From Halorubrum sp. F4 (GTDB lineage Archaea > Halobacteriota > Halobacteria > Halobacteriales > Haloferacaceae): a DNA stretch of 64,000 nt. A program made the position numbers and the translations under genes. This document shows positions 52,447 through 61,154 of this stretch, piece by piece (the stretch's first letter is position 1; every line of letters starts with the position of its first letter). Where the stretch lies: the NCBI RefSeq assembly GCF_027257195.1, contig NZ_JAPDFS010000002.1, positions 272,354 through 336,353 of the forward strand. Reading direction: 5' to 3'. A model generated the notes under the pieces. That model did no database searches. It saw only the letters and a list, made by a program, of their open reading frames with translations, and was not told the DNA's origin.

Positions 52447-53394
52447 TTATGGCTTGTATCCAAGACTTTCAAGTTGTTGATTAATATTTTTAGAGATTTT
52501 TTCTCCTGTATCGATCGGTGAGTCAGCTCTCACGATTTTTCTGTCATTGTAATCTCTAACATCCCACGGTACCTTAACCACAGGAGTCACAAAAGATCCA
52601 TGAGCATGACCATATCCCCTAACCGGAACAGGTAGCGTGCGGTCTCCGATCATCGTGCCATGATCTGCAGTTAAAACAGTCTTTCCCGGAATAGAATCTA
52701 CTATTTTTTGTGCGTATTCGAGGACTATCTCTAGATTTTGAATATATGCTTCCCAAACTTCACGTGTCGTAACTCCCTGACTTTTTGAAGCGTACTGAAG
52801 TACCCACCAAATATTCGGAGCTGTATCTTCTACATCATCCTGGTCCCTATTATATCCAGTATGGTCAATAGAATCTCCAATATCTCCAATAAATGGATAG
52901 TGCGGCTGCATAAAATGAATGATTAATTTCTTGTGTGGATAATTTTTGTGGGTGTTAAGCGTTGTTTGAAGTACATCACCCGGCATAACCGTTCCTTTCT
53001 CTTCATTCCAACTATGCTTAGGTAGATAGTCAAGTTTGAAAAAAATAGATTTGTCTAGACGTGTTGTAAATGGATTTGCAGTTATATATATAGTATCATG
53101 AAGAGTCCTTCCTTGAAAGTTGTTTTTCATAAACTCCCAGCTATGGGTTGAATTTGAAATATGAGAGTCTACAGAATCATCTCCGATAACTTTCTGATAG
53201 GCATCTATCCTACAGGCATCAAGAATAATTAAATTATCCCAATCTTTGGAGATTGGATCTGTTTTTTTATCCCGATACACTAATTTTTTTTGGAAGCGGC
53301 TATTTATTTTTGTTCCAATATGGCTTAATTCTCCAGAAATATGCTCTGGATTTTGAATCGCACGTTTAAAATTACTCAGATTGTATCGAGACAT
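52447..53394 (-). CDS. alkaline-phosphatase/sulfatase-superfamily protein (315 aa)
   Basis: The 315-aa protein has NLIILDACRIDAYQ (metal aspartate and the nucleophile region), HFMQPHYPF, and TVLTADHGTMIGDRTLP with the DHG metal motif. These are the alkaline phosphatase superfamily signatures, in a short version with a cysteine at the nucleophile position (DACRID) where sulfatases have Cys/Ser. It may transfer or remove a sulfate, phosphate or phosphoglycerol group on the polysaccharide. A/T-rich, with upstream sequence ending in IS DNA. Confidence 0.8.
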   Translation of the reverse strand: MSRYNLSNFKRAIQNPEHISGELSHIGTKINSRFQKKLVYRDKKTDPISKDWDNLIILDACRIDAYQKVIGDDSVDSHISNSTHSWEFMKNNFQGRTLHDTIYITANPFTTRLDKSIFFKLDYLPKHSWNEEKGTVMPGDVLQTTLNTHKNYPHKKLIIHFMQPHYPFIGDIGDSIDHTGYNRDQDDVEDTAPNIWWVLQYASKSQGVTTREVWEAYIQNLEIVLEYAQKIVDSIPGKTVLTADHGTMIGDRTLPVPVRGYGHAHGSFVTPVVKVPWDVRDYNDRKIVRADSPIDTGEKISKNINQQLESLGYKP

Positions 53395-53495
53395 GAATTA
53401 TAGATTACATTTCCAATTCAATCTCGTTTTCATACAGAGATTTACCATAGTATGTTTTGAGATAAACCAAGGAATATTTAATACTTTTGGTCGTA

Positions 53496-54180
53496 AAGGG
53501 TGTCAACCTTAGCGTGAAGGAAGCGGCCGAGCAAGGGTAAGTTGGTGAGTTGAGGATGCTCGACCGCATGGTTGAGAAGGCCCGCCAACAGGAAGTATTT
53601 TCCCGTGAGGACACGCCGACAGAACGGCGTGTCCTCGCGGCATTTTTGTACCATGTTGGCCTCTCGTATCGACGGATCGAACCGTTCGTTGATCGATCGC
53701 ACGAGGCGATCAGGCAATGGTTTCATTGGTTGAAGCACTTCTTCGAGCCGGACTGCCGAGATCGCCAAGAAGTCGCCGTCGATGAGACGAAAGTCGAAAT
53801 TGACGGCGACGAGCATTACGTCTGGGCGGCAGTCGATTGTGAGATGCTCGAAGTACTTGCCGTTGAGGTCACTCCCGGCCGATCAAGTCTTGACGCGTTA
53901 CTGTTTTTGAAAGACGTTCTCGAACGATGCCGCGGGCGCCCGCTTGTGCGGGCCGACCGCGGCCCGTGGTACGACTGGCCGCTTGAACGCTTAGACTGCG
54001 AGTACGAGCGTGAAACGTGGGGAAATCGGTCATTCATCGAAGCATGGTTCGGGATCTTCAAATACCGAACCAGACGCTTTTACCACCGATTTCCCCTCCA
54101 TACCACCGCCAACTCCACCAGATCGTGGCTCACTGCCTTCGCCGCTCTCCACAATGCCACGCTCTAACCTTGACACCCTT
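53496..54180 (+). mobile_element. IS6-like element with near-complete terminal repeats
   Basis: The element starts at AAGGGTGTCAACCTTAGCGTG (left) and ends with its partner CACGCTCTAACCTTGACACCCTT; the terminal AAGGGTGTCAA (53496-53506) and TTGACACCCTT (54170-54180) are perfect 11-bp inverted repeats and the next bases differ a little. No matching target duplication is visible. Its right end touches the next element at 54181. Confidence 0.8.
53556..54167 (+). CDS. intact IS6-like DDE transposase
   Basis: The 203-aa transposase has the DDE residues in EVAVDETKVEIDGDEHYVWAAVD, LVRADRGPWYDWPLERLDCEY and RSFIEAWFGIFKYRTRRFYHRFP, with an N-terminal HTH (YHVGLSYRRIEPFVDRSHEAIRQWFHWLKH). No frameshift or stop breaks it, unlike most transposases in this region. 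A truncated second copy of its 3' end lies at 57.25 kb. The ATG at 53556 was chosen over a TTG at 53550. Confidence 0.85.
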   Translation: MLDRMVEKARQQEVFSREDTPTERRVLAAFLYHVGLSYRRIEPFVDRSHEAIRQWFHWLKHFFEPDCRDRQEVAVDETKVEIDGDEHYVWAAVDCEMLEVLAVEVTPGRSSLDALLFLKDVLERCRGRPLVRADRGPWYDWPLERLDCEYERETWGNRSFIEAWFGIFKYRTRRFYHRFPLHTTANSTRSWLTAFAALHNATL

Positions 54181-54869
54181 GTGTTCAGATAAGCTGATTC
54201 CATGCGAAGGCGAAGGATCTGAGCCATTCGTCGGCAATTTCTGCGTTGGCGTTGCTGAAACAGTTTGAAAAGCTGGTAGTTCTGTGTTTTACCTCACGAA
54301 AGACCCGTTCGACGCTGTTCCGATTTCTATGTCGTTCGTATCAGAAATCGAGACCGTATTTGTAGCAGGCTCGCTGAAGTGGTGCTGCGCTATCAACGAG
54401 AACGATCGCGTCGTCGACATCTTGTTTGTCACGGAGTTCTACAAAAACCGATCGGCGATTGCATTGTTTCTCGTCGGTCCAAGCCGTGTATGTAGCAGAT
54501 CGTTCCATTCGGGGTTGACGGCAGCGTACAGCCAATACTTTTTATTGTTGAGTTGAATCACTGTCTCGTCAACCGCGACGTGATTCGGGCTTCGGCCCGA
54601 TTCTGGCTGTAGATCGGCTTTGTGAATGCAGTTGTAAACGGTCGATCGAACTCGATCAACACCGAATTCTTCAAGAAACGAAACAGTATTCGAAAGAGAT
54701 AGCCCCGGCAAATAGAGCTGAATACTGAGCTTCATCAACAGCTTCGGTGTTGCTTCTCGTTCCACAAATTCTAAGTTGATTTTGTCTAAACAGCCCCTGA
54801 GGCGGTCGTTTTCGGGCATGAATTATTTTGAAAGCGTACCGCCTCACCTTTCAACCCTTATCTGAACAC
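54181..54869 (-). mobile_element. second IS6-like element, abutting the first
   Basis: Perfect 13-bp inverted repeats GTGTTCAGATAAG (54181-54193) and CTTATCTGAACAC (54857-54869) mark both ends. It begins on the very base after the previous element ends. The transposase inside is broken. Confidence 0.8.
54185..54819 (-). pseudogene. ISH14/ISH15-like (IS6-type) transposase, broken
   Basis: Starting at the ATG 54819, the frame reads MPENDRLRGCLDKINLEF, MKLSIQLYLPGLSLSNTVSFLEEFGVDRVRSTV, then VAVDETVIQLNNKKYWLYAAVNPE, and breaks near 54439. It continues in another frame as FVELRDKQDVDDAIVLVDSAAPLQRACYKYGLDF, stops at a TGA where an arginine is expected, and resumes YERHRNRNSVERVFREVKHRTTSFSNCFSNANAE to WNQLI. 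One 1-base loss and one stop. Confidence 0.85.
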
Positions 54870-54872
54870 CGC

Positions 54873-55772
54873 CTATACGTTGTATGTCCTGATATTATCC
54901 CACACAACCTCTTTTAACCGCTGTATTGATTGAAATGCCCGGTAGCCCATAGCACTAGCCAGATAGTACAGTAAATATCGGGGATTCCAAGGATAGGTAA
55001 CAAGTGAATCTTTGAACTTTCGGTTTGCTTGGTCTATTTTCTTATCATTTACAAGGGCATGCGCTTCAGAATAGTATAGTTGTGCAATAGCTTTATTCGT
55101 TAGATCTTTTCCATGTAATTCAATAATTTTTTTGTGGCCGTTAATAAGTCTTTCAGGATCTGATGAAATACTATTTTCAGAGTTATATTTCCTCACTAGT
55201 GGTTCATTAATTCCGATCATACTATACCCTTTTTTTAATAAACGTAAACTGAGATCATAGCCGGTAGCTGCTCCAATATCTCGAGTGATTTTAATATGAT
55301 TAAATACATCTGATCGGTACGTGTGTTGTGAGTATCCACCAATAATATGCCCACTTCTAACGTCATCAAACGTTATTTTGTTATCTGGCACATGAGAAAT
55401 GCGGCCCGAATCAGCATATTTAAAAGCAGTGAAGGCCCCGACACAATTTGAGTCAGTCTCGTTTAAGTATTCAACAGCTTTAGATAGGTGATTAGGGCAT
55501 AATTCGTCATCTGAATCTAAGAAGGAGATGTACTCTCCTTCAGCTTCTTTTACCCCTTTTTGTCGAGCAGCTGCCTGTCCTCTATTCCGATTGAATGAGT
55601 ATAAATCCACTTCTGTGTATTGTGATACAACACTCTGGGTTCTATCCTTAGATCCATCATCTACAACGATAATATTAAAGTCTTGGAAGTTTTGGTCAAG
55701 AACACTATCAATAGCAGTGGAAATTGTTTCAGACCTGTTGTATGTGGGAATTACTACACTTACGATAGGCAT
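54873..55772 (-). CDS. GT2-family glycosyltransferase, 3' end next to an IS
   Basis: The 299-aa protein has a GT-A signature: MPIVSVVIPTYNRSETISTAIDSVLDQNFQDFNIIVVDDGS, RGQAAARQKGVKEAEGEYISFLDSDDEL (DxD-like DSDDE), and GAATGYDLSLRLLKKGYSM. Its stop is 3 bases past the IS repeat end at 54869, so the IS may have trimmed or replaced the true C-terminus. A TATA-like AAATATATAC (55795-55804) precedes the ATG. Confidence 0.88.
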   Translation of the reverse strand: MPIVSVVIPTYNRSETISTAIDSVLDQNFQDFNIIVVDDGSKDRTQSVVSQYTEVDLYSFNRNRGQAAARQKGVKEAEGEYISFLDSDDELCPNHLSKAVEYLNETDSNCVGAFTAFKYADSGRISHVPDNKITFDDVRSGHIIGGYSQHTYRSDVFNHIKITRDIGAATGYDLSLRLLKKGYSMIGINEPLVRKYNSENSISSDPERLINGHKKIIELHGKDLTNKAIAQLYYSEAHALVNDKKIDQANRKFKDSLVTYPWNPRYLLYYLASAMGYRAFQSIQRLKEVVWDNIRTYNV

Positions 55773-55844
55773 AGCTGGAATATTGCTTAGAAGGGTATAT
55801 ATTTAATTGATTGTTCGTTCTTGGGTAGAGAATTATTGGTCAGT

Positions 55845-57235
55845 TCTCAGCAGGAGCTGGGGTCACAGCGAGCAAGGGTGAACCGGGGCACTCGACGAAC
55901 AATGTTCAGTACTTTACAAAGCGTCGCCAGCTAACTCGTTCTGAGTCGCTAAATCTCTCCTGCTGAGATGTCATCACTGAGAAAACAACGTCACAAGTAG
56001 GGGGAGCTGTCGCTATCGGCGGCGACCAGCCACCGACGCGACAGCGTACTCACTCCCTGGCTTGCTGGGTCACTGATTACCGGGAAACCGATCGTCAGAT
56101 GACCGATTCGCGTGGACGGCCTCGCTGTGGATCGGGCCGTCCATGCAGTTCGCCGAACCATATTGACGAACTCCTTGTACGACCACCCCCGGAGGCGACG
56201 CCCGTCTCGGCGGGGCGTCGCCACGTATTCGTAGTTCAGATCCCACCAGACGTTCTACAACAGGAGACTTACCACGACATACAGCAGTCTCACCGTCACG
56301 TCTCGCGTTGCTGTCGTCGCTATCGCTTGCTCAGACAAGCGATAGCTTGATTCGATACCGAAGGGTTTCAAGTAGTGGTATTAAGATCATCGCGTGGTGT
56401 CTCGATAAACGTCGCGTCAGCTGCGTAACCGTGACACACCACGCCGTAGTCGTCATATTTTCCATTCAGGTACGTACAGTCAATGTAGACGGGAAACTCG
56501 ACGGTACAGCTGTGACCGTCAAGTTTCCCTGTCAGGTCATGCTGGATGACTCAACTCCACCCTTCCGAGAGTTTCTGCTGAATGGCCTCACCCGACCGAA
56601 TGATCGGCATCACGTAGGCGTAGTTGTGCCCCTGTAACAGCGTGAGACACTTGTTGTCGTAGAAACTGCGTCGAGGTAACGGCCTTGATATTGAGGTCAA
56701 GGCCGTCGAGAACACCGAGAAACTCAGTGAGGACGCTACTGGCGGTGTCGCCGTCTTCGAGATGCGCACCTCAGCGTTTACCGTTTGTTTTCGTACGCGT
56801 GCGCAGAGTGTGGCGTAGGAGTGGAATGCGGTTGTTCTGTGTTTGGATTCGTAATGATTGAGACCGTCTATGTCGTCTTCATCACCGTAATAGGGTTGGG
56901 AGCAGTTCGACGATATTTCGCCGAAGGAGTGTTAGCGATTCGTTCGAGCCAGAACGGCTTGAATTTCGTCCGGAGATGGTAGAGAATCGTGTTCGCAGGT
57001 GGTGAGTCTTCACTGGTGCCACACAGGGTCGAGACCAAGGTCCCGTCGGCGGTCGTGCCGACGAGGACCTCGTAGATGTCCTCGGAGTTGATTTCAATGT
57101 TGTTTGCAAGGTTGAGAGCAATTTCCTCATCAAGAGCGTTGACGAGAAAGTTAAGAAGCTAGTCTTCGTGGATTTCACTGTCTGCTTGCTGCTGTTTGCT
57201 AAGCACATTCGCAGCAAGCAGACGTTCTAACTATA
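55845..57235 (-). pseudogene. decayed ISH3-family element
   Basis: Pieces of an ISH3-type transposase appear in different minus-strand frames: LSKQQQADSEIHED, stop, LLNFLVNALDEEIALNLANNIEINSEDIYEVLVGTTADGT (near 57050-57200), FYDNKCLTLLQGHNYAYVMPIIRSGEAIQQKLSEGWS (near 56560-56680), and EYVATPRRDGRR (near 56190-56230). Many frameshifts are needed. An 11-bp inverted pair CTCAGCAGGAG/CTCCTGCTGAG at 55846-55856 and 55957-55967 sits at one end. Confidence 0.7.
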
Positions 57236-57249
57236 ACCAGCTTTGTGAA

Positions 57250-57443
57250 GTACTGAAACTCCTTGACTGTAAGTACGAGCGTGAGACGTAGGGAAATCGG
57301 TCGCTTACCGAGCATAGTTCATGATCTTCAAATACTGAACTAGGAACTTCTACCACCGATTTCCCGTCGATATCACCGCCTACCAACCAGATCGTGGGTC
57401 ACAGCCTTCGCCGCTCTCCACAGTATCACGCTCCAATCTTGAT
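57250..57443 (+). pseudogene. fragment of the first IS6-like element (3' end)
   Basis: The bases CTTGACTGTAAGTACGAGCG to CACGCTCCAATCTTGATAC match the 3' part of the intact transposase gene and right end of the 53496-54180 element (53985-54176), with many changes and a stop in GAGACGTAGGGAAATCGG. Only this end remains. Confidence 0.65.
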
Positions 57444-57559
57444 ACAATTTAATAAAATATTTGGTAATTTCAACAATTTCAGAAACCAGGGTCGATGACA
57501 ACAGGATAATGAATTCAAGCCATCGTCGTCTGCTGGAACTAATTCTTAACTTAACACAA

Positions 57560-58693
57560 TTAGCGAAGTTGGTCGTATTTATCTTCGAGTTCTGGAGCCA
57601 AATTGGTGATACTATGGCGTTCCTTCATTCGCTGAACGCCAGCCTTCCCCATCCGAATCATCTCCTTGCGATCGCTGACACAGCGTTTGAGTGCCTCCGT
57701 GAGCTCCGAGATGTTACCTGGCTGTGTGAGCACCCCTGTTTTGTTATCCTCAACGATATAGGGAATATCCGCATGAGTTGTCGAGACAACGGGCTTTCCA
57801 GTTGCTTGCGCCTCAATCAGAACGGTCGGAGCACCCCCCTCCGAATCACCCGATTCGGCACGCTTACTGGGGGCAAGCAGGAGACTACACTGATTAATCT
57901 CTGCGAGATACTCATCGTATTCCAGATATCCCGTGAAAGTTACTTGGTCTCGTATCCCTGCTGAGTTCGCGATCCGTTCCAACCGATCGCGGGTATACTC
58001 TTTTTCACCACCGACAATTCTAAGTTCTGCGTTCGTCCCGCCACACGCTTTCGCAAACGCTTTGATCCCATCCGGGATACCCTTTTTTTCTGTAAATCGC
58101 CCGACCATCAGCACGCGCAGAGGAGAATTCTCTGTCGGATACTGTGGAGAGATTCGAGACATATCGATCGCGATCCGTTGGATCGCCGTTTTTGATTCCG
58201 GACAACCGAGTTCGAGAAGTTTCTCTTGCATTGCCGGGCCTTCGATCAAAAAGAGATCACCACGATCGAATAATCGCCGGTAGTCGGCTCGTATACCGTT
58301 GTTCTCTTCTACAAGTTTCGAAGCGTCGTATCCGTAAAACGAAGTCACGAGTTTCCGGTCAGGCTCTCGGTACGGTACAAGGTTGACTCCGATAGGACCG
58401 AAGTGTGCGTGGAGAATATCCGGATCTCGTCGTTCGAGAACGCGAGGGTAGTACGTTTCGCTAATATCTCGAATGTCGAACTTCGCCAAGATACCGTCTC
58501 TCCAAAATTGTGGGCTCCACCGAGAGAGATCCATAAACGTCTCTCGCGGTTCAAACCCAAACATCCCCAAATTCTCGCTGAAGGTGCTACAGACGAACGG
58601 CTGGTAACGATCGTGATTAGAGACGTATTGATAGATAAAGGTCTGTGTCAGGGGCAGGTACGATCTAACAAAATGACCAACTTTGTCACTCAT
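57560..58693 (-). CDS. GT4-family glycosyltransferase (colanic-acid type)
   Basis: The 377-aa protein has the GT-B pattern with an unusual start VGHFVRSYLPLTQTFIYQYVSNH, then PDILHAHFGPIGVNLVPY, and the C-terminal RVLMVGRFTEKKGIPDGIKAF and SEGGAPTVLIEAQATGKPVVST with the E-x7-E pair. Sequence resembles WcaL-type enzymes of exopolysaccharide synthesis. Its start overlaps the next gene's stop by 8 bases on the same strand. Confidence 0.88.
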   Translation of the reverse strand: MSDKVGHFVRSYLPLTQTFIYQYVSNHDRYQPFVCSTFSENLGMFGFEPRETFMDLSRWSPQFWRDGILAKFDIRDISETYYPRVLERRDPDILHAHFGPIGVNLVPYREPDRKLVTSFYGYDASKLVEENNGIRADYRRLFDRGDLFLIEGPAMQEKLLELGCPESKTAIQRIAIDMSRISPQYPTENSPLRVLMVGRFTEKKGIPDGIKAFAKACGGTNAELRIVGGEKEYTRDRLERIANSAGIRDQVTFTGYLEYDEYLAEINQCSLLLAPSKRAESGDSEGGAPTVLIEAQATGKPVVSTTHADIPYIVEDNKTGVLTQPGNISELTEALKRCVSDRKEMIRMGKAGVQRMKERHSITNLAPELEDKYDQLR

Positions 58694-59873
58694 CGATCGG
58701 CTCTCGGAGCGACTCGATAACGGTTTGCTGTTCGGTATCGGTCATTTCGGGGAACATCGGAAGGGAGAGAATGTTTCCGTAAAGTCCATCTGTAGTGTCG
58801 TGGTCACCTCGGATGTCGTCGTAGTAGGACAGTTCTGAGATCGGTGGATAGTGGACACCAGTCGTGATGTCGTCCTCGGCGAGATGATCGTATAACTGTT
58901 GACGAGAGAGCGGGTATTCGTCAGCCACTCGTATTACGAATAGATGGAAGACGTGTTCGTTAATAGTGTCTCGATCCCCTACCCACTCGAGACCTGAGAT
59001 TCCGTCGAGCGACTCAATATACTGTTGGGCGACGCGTCGGCGTTCCTCATTCATTTCCGGGAGCCGTTCGAGTTGGCTTCGGCCCATCACGGCCTGTATC
59101 TCGCTCATTCGGAAATTGAAGCCGAGGCCGTCGACGTCGTATCCCCAGTTCTCCGCTTTCTCGTCCGGTGATTTCGTCTGATGGTGGTTCCGGAGGTTTC
59201 GAACATCCTCTGCGAGTTCCTGATCGCTCGTGACGACCATGCCACCCTCACCAGTCGTCATGTTCTTCGTCGCGTAGAAACTGTAGCAGCCTGCGTCACC
59301 GAACGATCCGACCGGCTTGCCAGCGATCGACGCGCCCGGCGCGTGAGCACAATCTTCGATGACGGCCGCCCCATGGTCTTCGGCAAGCCGACATATCTCG
59401 GGCATGTCGGCCGGAAGCCCGTAGAGGTGAACCGGAATCACGGCTGCGACATCGTACCGCTCGAGCTGTCGCGCCAAGTTCTTCGGGTCCATATTCCCCG
59501 TCTCGGTGACGTCACAGAGCACGACATCGGAACCGAGTAGGCGAACGACGTTCGCGGTAGCCGAGAAGGTCATTGCCGGGACGACAACTGTATCTCCCTC
59601 ATCTATACCAAGGGCTCGTAGACACGCGTAGAGGGCTGACGTACACGAGTTCACTGCGATCCCATGCTCGGAGGTGTGTGCAGTAGAGAACTCGTCCTCG
59701 AACGATCTCGTTTCCGGGCCGAGTGTCAGCCAACCAGAAGCGAGGACATCTCGAATTCCATCGATAACCTCGTCCCCGATGACGTTCTCCGGCTTATACA
59801 GGGGGACTGGAACCATGTCAAGAATCCACCGCAGAAGCCGCATAACTGTTTCGAACTCCACCTTCCGAACCAT
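58686..59873 (-). CDS. DegT/DnrJ/EryC1/StrS aminotransferase, second copy
   Basis: The PLP enzyme has PVPLYKPENVIGDEVIDGIRDVLASGWLTLGPET, NSCTSALYACLRALG, and the PLP lysine in CYSFYATKNMTTGEGGMVV. It is about as distant from the 42.8-kb aminotransferase as family members with different substrates usually are. The ATG at 59873 (395 aa) is listed; another ATG at 59816 (MVPVPLYKPE, 376 aa) fits the common start of the family and is a good alternative. It sits just upstream of the GT4 gene with an 8-base overlap. Confidence 0.88.
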   Translation of the reverse strand: MVRKVEFETVMRLLRWILDMVPVPLYKPENVIGDEVIDGIRDVLASGWLTLGPETRSFEDEFSTAHTSEHGIAVNSCTSALYACLRALGIDEGDTVVVPAMTFSATANVVRLLGSDVVLCDVTETGNMDPKNLARQLERYDVAAVIPVHLYGLPADMPEICRLAEDHGAAVIEDCAHAPGASIAGKPVGSFGDAGCYSFYATKNMTTGEGGMVVTSDQELAEDVRNLRNHHQTKSPDEKAENWGYDVDGLGFNFRMSEIQAVMGRSQLERLPEMNEERRRVAQQYIESLDGISGLEWVGDRDTINEHVFHLFVIRVADEYPLSRQQLYDHLAEDDITTGVHYPPISELSYYDDIRGDHDTTDGLYGNILSLPMFPEMTDTEQQTVIESLREPIDE

Positions 59874-60130
59874 GCTCAACTAACGATGATACTACGTCAC
59901 TAGCAGGGTACCGTAGAATTCTTCACATGCCTCAGTAGCGATCCGCGAAACAGTGTCTGAGAAGCAGCTATTATTGCCCATATTCAGAATCACAATTGTA
60001 GCCCTCTCGACCGATAGCCGAAAGCCATGCAAACCGTTCTATGACACCCTAATCACCAACTACGAACGAGGAAACGATCCCGACTCTGAGTGGCCATGAG
60101 ATAGACTCTATGACACGCTCACTTGGTTTT

Positions 60131-60973
60131 TCAGTGTTGTTTCAACGAGGTTCGTAGGTACCCCATAGACGGTTCTATTTGACCGACTTGATGAGGTTCA
60201 CGTACCTGCGTGAATATTCTCCAAGCGTCATTCCAGTCTATATCATCGGAGAGAATCCATCCACCCTCAGCGAGATGTGTCCATGCTAACTCGAACTCCA
60301 TCATCATACACGGGGCGGAATGTTCAGAGTCATGAATGAAGAATTCGACAGGCGGTAACTCGTCGAGGAGTCGCGGCAGCTCCTCTTGGGCCTTTCCAAG
60401 GCGAAGAGTCCAACGGGTGCGTAGATCGTCCGGTATAATCCAGCCTGGATCGCGGTCCGATGGAATAGCGGCCCCACCATAGCCATCAAACGTTTCGGAT
60501 TTGAATTCGGCTAGCGATTCATCCGCGTAAAACGGATAGTCTATCGAATACAACTGTCCCGTCTGATTTTCGTGTAGTGCTAACAATAAGAAAAGTGTTG
60601 AACACCCGTTACAGACCCCCGTCTCAACGATCGTCTCCGGTTGGTACTTTCGGACGAGTGCATATAGTGCCGCACCAGTATCGAGGTCCGTGCCGCCGAA
60701 TTGTCCATCACCACCGAGACGATCGTACTCGCGGCGCGCCTCCTCCAGATACTCCTTGGCGGGCCCGTTGAAGAACTCATCACGGTACGATTGGTACTCA
60801 TTAGTTGAGTCGAAACACGAGTCGACAAACGAGCTGTGTAACGCTGCTGGCCGCTGCTTACCCGGATACACTGTATAGTACGCAGATTCATATACTGTCC
60901 ACGCGGACTGATAGGTGTGCTTCGCCACAGGTTGTAAGATGGTAGGAAGAGCGTCGTATATTTGTTGAAGCAT
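60131..60973 (-). CDS. class I SAM-dependent methyltransferase
   Basis: The 280-aa protein has motif I of a Rossmann methyltransferase in PETIVETGVCNGCSTLFLLLAL and motif-like VEFFIHDSEHSAPCMMMEFELAW and GGWILSDDIDWNDA, the pattern of the Methyltransf_24 group, often cluster members that modify sugars. Acceptor unknown. A TATA-like GATATAAATAAC lies 36-47 bases upstream of the ATG at 60973. Confidence 0.85.
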   Translation of the reverse strand: MLQQIYDALPTILQPVAKHTYQSAWTVYESAYYTVYPGKQRPAALHSSFVDSCFDSTNEYQSYRDEFFNGPAKEYLEEARREYDRLGGDGQFGGTDLDTGAALYALVRKYQPETIVETGVCNGCSTLFLLLALHENQTGQLYSIDYPFYADESLAEFKSETFDGYGGAAIPSDRDPGWIIPDDLRTRWTLRLGKAQEELPRLLDELPPVEFFIHDSEHSAPCMMMEFELAWTHLAEGGWILSDDIDWNDAWRIFTQVREPHQVGQIEPSMGYLRTSLKQH

Positions 60974-61110
60974 TGGTCCTTGCTGCGTACCACATCATTC
61001 GATACTGCCGATATAAATAACAACTGTCTCTACATCATATCGGCAGCCTACGCTCGTGTCTCACAGGATAGTTGATTGTACTTCCTCCTGACGCCAGACA
61101 ATCATGGCTC

Positions 61111-61120
61111 TTTTTAAATC
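61111..61120 (+). promoter_or_regulatory. TATA-like box of the sulfatase-like gene
   Basis: TTTTTAAATC at 61111-61120 lies 29-44 bases before the possible starts at 61149 and 61155 and would give a start point near 61145. Confidence 0.45.
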
Positions 61121-61154
61121 ACGCCAGATGTAATCTCTACTAGAGGCGATCACT

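Noticed and set aside
52132..52521. 129-aa + strand open frame
   Set aside because: Its complement reads as an IS1595 transposase fragment and the frame itself has no coherent fold.
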